Source of the DNA: Actinobacillus delphinicola
Lineage (GTDB): Bacteria > Pseudomonadota > Gammaproteobacteria > Enterobacterales > Pasteurellaceae
Assembly: GCF_900638385.1 (NCBI RefSeq)
Contig: NZ_LR134510.1
Span: 806,001-870,000 of the forward strand
Direction of reading: 5' to 3'
DNA length: 64,000 bases
A program made the position numbers and the translations under genes. Of this stretch, positions 59,601 through 64,000 are shown piece after piece. The notes under the pieces are model-generated. The model made no database searches and was not told the origin of the DNA. It worked only from the letters and a program-made list of their open reading frames with translations. Position 1 is the stretch's first letter; each line of letters begins with the position of its first letter.

Positions 59601-62249
59601 CGTATTTGCAGAATCAGCTGCTTTACTTGCATTTTCTCCTGCAGTTTTTGCTGATCCTGCTGCTTGAGACGCAGACTCTGCTGATTTGTCAGCACTTTCT
59701 TTTGCGGTATTTGCAGAATTAGCCGCTTTGCCCGCATCTTCTTTAGCAGTGCTTGCAGAACCTGCTGCTTGAGACGCAGACTCTGCCGCTTTTCCAGCAC
59801 TTTCTTTTGCGGTATTTGCAGAATCAGCTGCTTTACTTGCATTTTCTCCTGCAGTTTTTGCTGATCTTGCTGCTTGGGTTGCAGAATCAGCCGCTTTTCC
59901 AGCATCTTCTTTAGCAGTACTTGCAGAACTTGCTGCTTGAGACGCAGACTCTGCTGATTTGTCAGCACTTTCTTTTGCGGTATTTGCAGAATCAGCCGCT
60001 TTGCCCGCATTTTCTTTGGCAGTGCTTGCAGAACCAGCTGCTTGAGATGCAGACTCTGCCGCTTTTCCAGCATTTTCTTTTGCGGTATTTGCAGAGTCAG
60101 CTGCTTTACCTGCATTTTCTCCTGCAGTTTTTGCTGATCCTGCTGCTTGAGACGCAGACTCTGCCGCTTTTCCAGCACTTTCTTTTGCGGTATTTGCAGA
60201 ATCAGCTGCTTTACCTGCATCTTCTTTAGCAGTGCTTGCAGAACCTGCTGCTTGGGATGCAGACTCTGACGCTTTTCCAGCATTTTCTTTTGCGGTATTC
60301 GCAGAGGCAGCTGCTTTACTTGCATTTTCTCCTGCAGTTTTTGCTGATCCTGCTGCTTGGGACGCAGACTCTGCTGCTTTACCTGCATCTTCTTTAGCAG
60401 TGCTTGCAGAACCTGCTGCTTGGGTTGCAGAATCAGCCGCTTTGCCCGCATCTTCTTTGGCAGTGCTTGCAGAACCAGCTGCTTGAGACGCAGACTCTGC
60501 TGCTTTTCCAGCATTTTCTTTTGCAGTATTTGCGGAATCGGCTGCTTTACCTGCATCTTCTTTGGCAGTGCTTGCAGAACCAGCTGCTTGAGACGCAGAC
60601 TCTGCTGCTTTTCCAGCACTTTCTTTTGCGGTATTTGCAGAGTCAGCTGCTTTACCTACATCTTCTCCCGCAGTTTTTGCAGAACCTGCTGCTTGAGACG
60701 CAGACTCTGCTGCTTTTCCAGCACTTTCTTTTGCGGTATTTGCAGAATCAGCTGCTTTACTTGCATTTTCTCCTGCAGTTTTTGCTGATCCTGCTGCTTG
60801 GGTTGCAGAATCAGCCGCTTTTCCAGCATTTTCTTTTGCAGTTTTTGCTGAACTTGCTGCTTGGGTTGCAGAACCTGCGGCATCAGTGGCGGATTGTTTT
60901 GCCTCTTTCACCGCTTTTTCTATTTCATCTTTAATTTGATCTGGTGAAATACTGCTACCAGAACCACCAGATAAGCTATCTAACTTATCTTTTAAGCTCT
61001 CAATAGCATCGTTGATATTATTTTGTCCTGTGCCACCAATATTATTGAAGGTAATTGTTCCATCTCGTCCAAGTGTAGCATTGCCACCTAATATGTCGTG
61101 GATTGAGCCTGCTAGTGTATCAACAACGTTATTTGTGCTGTATAGTTGAGAACCATTGACTGCATCTGTTGAATCCGCAGTAACTTGACCTGCTGCTAAT
61201 TGGTTGATTTGGCGGTTACCGACAGAAATAACGCCTGTAATTTTGCTATTTGAATCAATAGCAATGCTGTGATGATTATCGTTATCCCAGTTTTTCCAAT
61301 CATTATAAAAATCAAGATGATAGCCTGGATATTGGGTTGCAGCATGTCCTTCGCTTGTGATGACATTGTCACCTAGAGCGATGCTATTATTTGATCTAGC
61401 TTGTGAGTTGATACCTAATGCAATACCGTTTTGACTTGCAAAGGCATTTCCACCAATAGCAATCCCTTCTTCTCTAGCCATACTTAAGGTACCGATACTG
61501 ATAGCATTATTTCCTGAGGTGGTTGCGTAACTACCAATAGCGACCCCATCATAACCTTGATCTGGCATACTAATTGAACTGGCTAATGCGCCAATACCAA
61601 TGGCAACCGCACCTAATTGGATACGATCAGAGTTTCCTTGAGCATCTGTATGAGTGAGATAAATACGTCGTGCTTTGTCACGAGGTGAGTCTTTTCCTGG
61701 AAAGTCGCGACCAGCTTGAGAACGCCAACCAATAGCGATAGAGTTTTGCCCTGCGATGACATCTGTACCGATTGCGGAAACATTATCGCCATCAATATTA
61801 GGATTATCGCCGATTGATTGGATGTAACTTCCTTTAATCGTACCGTCGTTCCCTATAGAATGGATATGACCAGTACCGTATGGGTCATTGTCATCATTGG
61901 TTGATATAGTTTGTTTGTTACCAATAATTTGAATTTTTGAACCTGAAATGTTATTGCTTGTTCCTATTGCTTGAACATTATCGCCATTTATAGTTTGATC
62001 GACCCCTATAATTTGGTTTGAATCACCATTTATAGTTTGATCGAACCCCATAATTTGGTTTGTACCACCATTAGAAGTAAGTTTTGTCCCAATAGCAGTG
62101 ATATACGAGTCATTGGTTTTAATGCCATCGCCTATGGATTGAATATGAGCATTACTATTATCAATATCATCTTGGTCAGTTTTAGTTGTTGTACTGATAT
62201 TGCTACCCATTGCAACAATATTAGAACCAAAAGTAGTGATATTAGTCAT
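56616..62249 (-). CDS. Trimeric autotransporter adhesin lacking a signal peptide (probably 5'-truncated)
   Basis: The 1877-residue frame starts MTNITTFGSN with short IG-rich turns (1-180) and classic YadA-head repeats (AIGSYATT, SIGTLSMA, ALGINSQA; about 200-300). A neck follows at about 338-375 (NRQINQLAAGQ, STDAVNGSQLYS). The stalk (about 457-1250) is a coiled coil of near-identical heptads. Then comes a module of four to five PYxxxGKYVP repeats (about 1284-1370), beta-roll repeats (1551-1684, DGTKATVTAGTGANRVTL) and the C-terminal 4-strand anchor ending GVSYTW. No signal peptide or ESPR precedes the head: an in-frame stop lies three codons before the ATG, which has no ribosome site. Without export it could not reach the surface, so it is either a remnant or a silent donor. 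Confidence 0.8.
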   Translation of the reverse strand: MTNITTFGSNIVAMGSNISTTTKTDQDDIDNSNAHIQSIGDGIKTNDSYITAIGTKLTSNGGTNQIMGFDQTINGDSNQIIGVDQTINGDNVQAIGTSNNISGSKIQIIGNKQTISTNDDNDPYGTGHIHSIGNDGTIKGSYIQSIGDNPNIDGDNVSAIGTDVIAGQNSIAIGWRSQAGRDFPGKDSPRDKARRIYLTHTDAQGNSDRIQLGAVAIGIGALASSISMPDQGYDGVAIGSYATTSGNNAISIGTLSMAREEGIAIGGNAFASQNGIALGINSQARSNNSIALGDNVITSEGHAATQYPGYHLDFYNDWKNWDNDNHHSIAIDSNSKITGVISVGNRQINQLAAGQVTADSTDAVNGSQLYSTNNVVDTLAGSIHDILGGNATLGRDGTITFNNIGGTGQNNINDAIESLKDKLDSLSGGSGSSISPDQIKDEIEKAVKEAKQSATDAAGSATQAASSAKTAKENAGKAADSATQAAGSAKTAGENASKAADSANTAKESAGKAAESASQAAGSAKTAGEDVGKAADSANTAKESAGKAAESASQAAGSASTAKEDAGKAADSANTAKENAGKAAESASQAAGSASTAKEDAGKAADSATQAAGSASTAKEDAGKAAESASQAAGSAKTAGENASKAAASANTAKENAGKASESASQAAGSASTAKEDAGKAADSANTAKESAGKAAESASQAAGSAKTAGENAGKAADSANTAKENAGKAAESASQAAGSASTAKENAGKAADSANTAKESADKSAESASQAASSASTAKEDAGKAADSATQAARSAKTAGENASKAADSANTAKESAGKAAESASQAAGSASTAKEDAGKAANSANTAKESADKSAESASQAAGSAKTAGENASKAADSANTAKESADKSAESASQAAGSASTAKEDASKAADSANTAKENAGKAADSASQAAGSAKTAGENASKAADSANTAKEDAGKAADSATQAAGSAKTAGENASKAADSANTAKESADKSAESASQAASSASTAKEDAGKAADSANTAKENAGKAAESASQAASSAKTAGENASKAAASANTAKENAGKAAESASQAASSASTAKEDAGKAADSANTAKESADKSAESASQAAGSASTAKEDAGKAADSANTAKENAGKASDSASQAAGSASTAKEDAGKAADSASQAAGSAKTAGENANKAADSANTAKESADKSAESASQAASSASTAKEDAGKAADSANTAKENASKAAESATAANKSAENANTSAQAADHSADSAKAAAVAARTIANNINSNVSGAVPVQYVDPKGTQLTKDKNGKYVPISPNGRAYKDVNGTYVPVNDSGVPYVKVGDKYVPVDQHGKPYVEKDGKYVPAGYIKADNGKYYPASDLDHGKVKADALTNGVEPVAAAKGISAKDVDSIQNQVTVSVKGDAKQMGNVASSLVPAGQGDNAPLTADQAKAVIAGQDGKSGLLAEKGAKALDKVATARDLQAIAQAGLDFTGNNGTVIHRALGTKLTVKGEGNLGANTKTAANNIYVEAKDDALTIKLAQDLQNLHSVSVSSKVTVGSGDKQLSLDGDKGVITAGSGDKQVAIDGTKATVTAGTGANRVTLDGSKAGITAGSGDKQVAIDGTKATVTAGTGANRVTLDGSKAGITAGEGDKQVTIDGTKATVSAGTKANRVTFNGSNGEVTTGSDATNNKVVIGGRNGQVTTGNSTMSRDGFTVANKDGSESTRMDQSGVTLQNNGQQVHMAVRKDKHGNATMHLSNNKGRGVAITGLVDSNDPSSAVTRGYVDRSLAGIKKNLDSGVDRKINNLRQDMNHMNRDLRAGIAASAAMGLLDTPNIAGKSTLSAASAYYKGQGALSIGYARRSDDGNWVVKSAFSVNSQKDDIIGAGVSYTW
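57352..57567. repeat. Tandem 108-bp repeat in the adhesin
   Basis: Two 108-bp units (57352-57459 and 57460-57567) are nearly identical over at least the first 98 bases. They encode 36 residues each (GSGDKQVAIDGTKATVTAG and following). A third and fourth diverged unit continue to about 57240. Confidence 0.88.
58560..60880. repeat. Coiled-coil repeat array of the adhesin (21-bp heptads, 105-bp higher-order units)
   Basis: About 2.3 kb encode some 113 Ala-rich heptads. The common unit is five heptads: AAGSAKT, AGENASK, AADSANT, AKESAGK, AAESASQ (35 residues, 105 bp), with three-heptad and variant units. Unit copies differ by only a few bases, so slippage or recombination can change stalk length in frame. 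The same periodicity leaves long false frames open on both strands. Confidence 0.92.
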
Positions 62250-62329
62250 TAACGATTATCAGGTGGGTTAAAACGTTAAGTATCTGACTCTTTGGTTTTA
62301 TGAAAATTTAATTATAAGAGTGGATAAAA

Positions 62330-63139
62330 ATGAATATTAAAAAACCATTTATTGTTACTGTTATGTCTACTAAAGGAGGCGTAACTAAATCTACAAATGT
62401 TGCAAATATCAGTGCATTTTGTGCCGAATGTGGCTTAAAAACATTGATGATAGATACTGACGTACAACCTACGTTATCATCTTACTACCCCTTGAAAAAA
62501 ATCGCCCCTCAAGGATTATTTGAGTTTCTCATCCAATATCAAACCGATGTAGAAAAAATCATTTCCCAAACCATTTTTCCAAATTTAGATATTATTCAAT
62601 CTAATGATCCAATTGATGCTATTTCTAATCATTTGCGTAGTGCACCTGATGGAATGTTACGTTTCAATGATCTTGTACGAAATATCGAAGGCTACGACTT
62701 AATTCTAATTGATACTCGAGGTACCCGTGGAATTACTGTTGATATGGCATGCCTAGCAAGTGATCTGATTCTTTCACCACTTAAACCTGAATTACTTTCT
62801 GCCCGTGAATTTATGCGTGGCACACTCACTTTATACAAACAATTACAAATCTTTACTCGCCATGGATTTACATTACCGCCTGTTAAAGCTGTTATTAATT
62901 GTCTAGATAATACCAATGATGCAAAAAATATGGTCACTAGTTTGCAACAATTGTTTAATGAAACAAATGATCCTAACTTACAGTTATTGGACTTTACCAT
63001 TCCCTCACGAGTCGCCTATCGTGAAGCAGCGAGTCTTGCATTACCAGTTCATCAACATTCCCGTAAAGAAAAAGAAACCATTAAAACACTCTGTACTTTG
63101 CTTTTCCCACAATGGAAAGAGAAATTTAGTGCAATTTAA
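62330..63139 (+). CDS. ParA/Soj-type partition ATPase of a probable integrative element
   Basis: The 269-residue P-loop ATPase has the deviant Walker A KGGVTKST (residues 15-22), the A' DTDVQPT at about 43-49 and the Walker B LILIDTRG at about 124-131. There is no N-terminal DNA-binding extension, so it is the short type found on mobile elements. It starts just beyond the truncated adhesin end and is followed 9 bases later by dnaB behind GGGAGGAG. ParA then DnaB at one end is the order in ICEHin1056/SPI-7-type elements of Pasteurellaceae and others. The 80 bases before it carry only AT-rich DNA. Confidence 0.88.
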   Translation: MNIKKPFIVTVMSTKGGVTKSTNVANISAFCAECGLKTLMIDTDVQPTLSSYYPLKKIAPQGLFEFLIQYQTDVEKIISQTIFPNLDIIQSNDPIDAISNHLRSAPDGMLRFNDLVRNIEGYDLILIDTRGTRGITVDMACLASDLILSPLKPELLSAREFMRGTLTLYKQLQIFTRHGFTLPPVKAVINCLDNTNDAKNMVTSLQQLFNETNDPNLQLLDFTIPSRVAYREAASLALPVHQHSRKEKETIKTLCTLLFPQWKEKFSAI

Positions 63140-63148
63140 GGGAGGAGA

Positions 63149-64000
63149 ATGAAAATGCAGACAAACTATTCACTTGATGATGAAAAACTTATCTTAGGTA
63201 ACCTTATTTTCGATCTTGATTTACTGGATGATATTGTAGATTTACAGCCTATGCATTTTTCTATATATGCGCATCAAGTTATTTTCCAAACGTTACGTGA
63301 TATGGGAAATCACCAGATGTCCGCAGATTTGATCACGCTAATAAGGCTGCTTACTGAAAAGAAACTTTTAGCTAAAGTCGGGGGCGAAGCGTATATCTAT
63401 GAGATGGCTAATAGTGCACGATTAATTTCTCTCACTGCCGTTGCCAAACGAATAATTCGTGATTACAAAACACGTCAATTGTTTTCTTTAGGGAAAAGAC
63501 TTGTAGCAGAAACAGCAGGGATCTTGAGTGAAACGCAATTTGATACCCTGCTCGAAAATACAGAAAAATCATTAACTGAGCTAAATTTAAACCATAGCTC
63601 AGATACTAATGTCAATTTGGATAGCATACTAAGTCAATGGTTAGATGACATAGAATGTCATCAACATGCTAATGGCGTAACAGGACTGCCAACAGGTCTT
63701 ACTAAACTTGATGAAATTACCTCAGGTTATCAAAATGGTGATCTTATTTTGCTTGCTGCTCGTCCATCAATGGGAAAAACAGCTTTATCTCTCAATATGG
63801 CTCGTGCAGCTCTGGAGAAGAGCACTGCGCCTGTGCAGTATTATAGCTTAGAAATGCCAGCAAAAAAGATTTTAGAACGTTTTGTCAGTATGCTTGCTGG
63901 TTTACCTGCCAGTAAATTATCTCAACCTGAATTAGTTACTGAATTTGAATGGGCTAAAATTTTTCAAGCAATATCAATTATCACCAAGGAATGGAAAGAT
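63149..64000 (+). CDS. Replicative helicase DnaB (element-encoded), cut by window edge
   Basis: Translation from ATG 63149 gives 284 codons with no stop before the window ends. The N-terminal DnaB domain (about 5-110, LDDEKLILGNLIFDLD, PMHFSIYAHQVIF) and the start of the C-terminal RecA-like domain with GLPTGLTKLDEITSGYQNGD and Walker A ARPSMGKTAL (about 204-213) are clear, then YYSLEMPAKKI. Its place after parA suggests that it serves the mobile element and is an extra DnaB beside the chromosomal one. Whether that copy exists is not visible here. Confidence 0.9.
   Translation, partial: MKMQTNYSLDDEKLILGNLIFDLDLLDDIVDLQPMHFSIYAHQVIFQTLRDMGNHQMSADLITLIRLLTEKKLLAKVGGEAYIYEMANSARLISLTAVAKRIIRDYKTRQLFSLGKRLVAETAGILSETQFDTLLENTEKSLTELNLNHSSDTNVNLDSILSQWLDDIECHQHANGVTGLPTGLTKLDEITSGYQNGDLILLAARPSMGKTALSLNMARAALEKSTAPVQYYSLEMPAKKILERFVSMLAGLPASKLSQPELVTEFEWAKIFQAISIITKEWKD

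Noticed and set aside
58382..60619. A 745-codon open frame on the minus strand, and several long plus-strand frames, inside the adhesin stalk
   Set aside because: They are other-frame readings of the 21-bp heptad array, whose length is a multiple of three and lacks stops by periodicity. Their products are Lys/Gln/Leu repeats with no family.
58560..60880. Regular direct repeats that might be taken for a CRISPR array
   Set aside because: The repeats are contiguous, in frame with the adhesin, have no unique spacers and no cas genes nearby.

Overview
The window is AT-rich chromosomal DNA of a gammaproteobacterium, almost certainly a member of the Pasteurellaceae. The evidence is the gene content (e(P4)-type acid phosphatase, emrRAB, a YadA-type adhesin, compact lipoproteins), protein lengths typical of the family, and a few Haemophilus-type DNA uptake cores (AAGTGCGGT), two of them built into terminator stems. 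I cannot name a genus.

Layout. 1-3.7 kb: pldB (cut by the window edge) and slyX on the minus strand, then fkpA, tusD-tusC-tusB (tRNA 2-thiouridine sulfur relay) and rna (RNase I). 3.7-7.4 kb: divergent punR/punC (purine nucleoside transport), a small lipoprotein and talB. 7.6-11 kb: emrR-emrA-emrB, a MarR-controlled drug efflux operon with a palindrome inside its promoter. 11-14.6 kb: fbaA and pgk (glycolysis), the yfhL ferredoxin and upp. 14.8-27 kb: secE-nusG-rplK-rplA, then rplJ-rplL-rpoB-rpoC with an L10-type leader and an attenuator. 27-39.8 kb: dld, nrdA, apaH, ksgA, yfiF, pssA, yfaE, nrdB and lptD; nrdA is separated from nrdB-yfaE by what looks like a single inversion. 40-45.5 kb: a potassium channel with a zinc ribbon, an aquaglyceroporin, infA, coaA and the tRNA Thr-Tyr-Gly-Thr-tuf operon.

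Accessory parts. At 45.5-49.3 kb, just after tuf, lie a small membrane protein, an AAA+ ATPase and a subtilisin-family protease. The last two overlap almost completely in expression signals (1-nt gap) and resemble the IetAS phage-defence pair; the ATPase ends in a helix-turn-helix-like segment. In E. coli secE follows tuf, so this module sits at a broken ancestral junction. At 49.5-56.5 kb are a secreted His/Gln-rich protein, the e(P4) phosphatase, anmK-murQ and glmU (cell-wall sugar metabolism) and a three-lipoprotein CsgG/DUF4810/DUF799 operon. At 56.6-62.2 kb is a 1877-residue trimeric autotransporter with about 113 heptads of nearly identical coiled coil. It has a complete C-terminal anchor but no signal peptide, so it looks cut at its 5' end. 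Immediately beyond it begin parA and dnaB, the gene order found at one end of ICEHin1056-type integrative conjugative elements, which run out of the window.

A dispersed intergenic repeat of about 28 bp (half unit, ACGCC...ATTTTC...AAATTTATG) or about 46 bp (perfect palindrome, two fused halves) occurs roughly a dozen times, mostly just 3' of stop codons and even between rpoB and rpoC. I do not recognise it as a named family.
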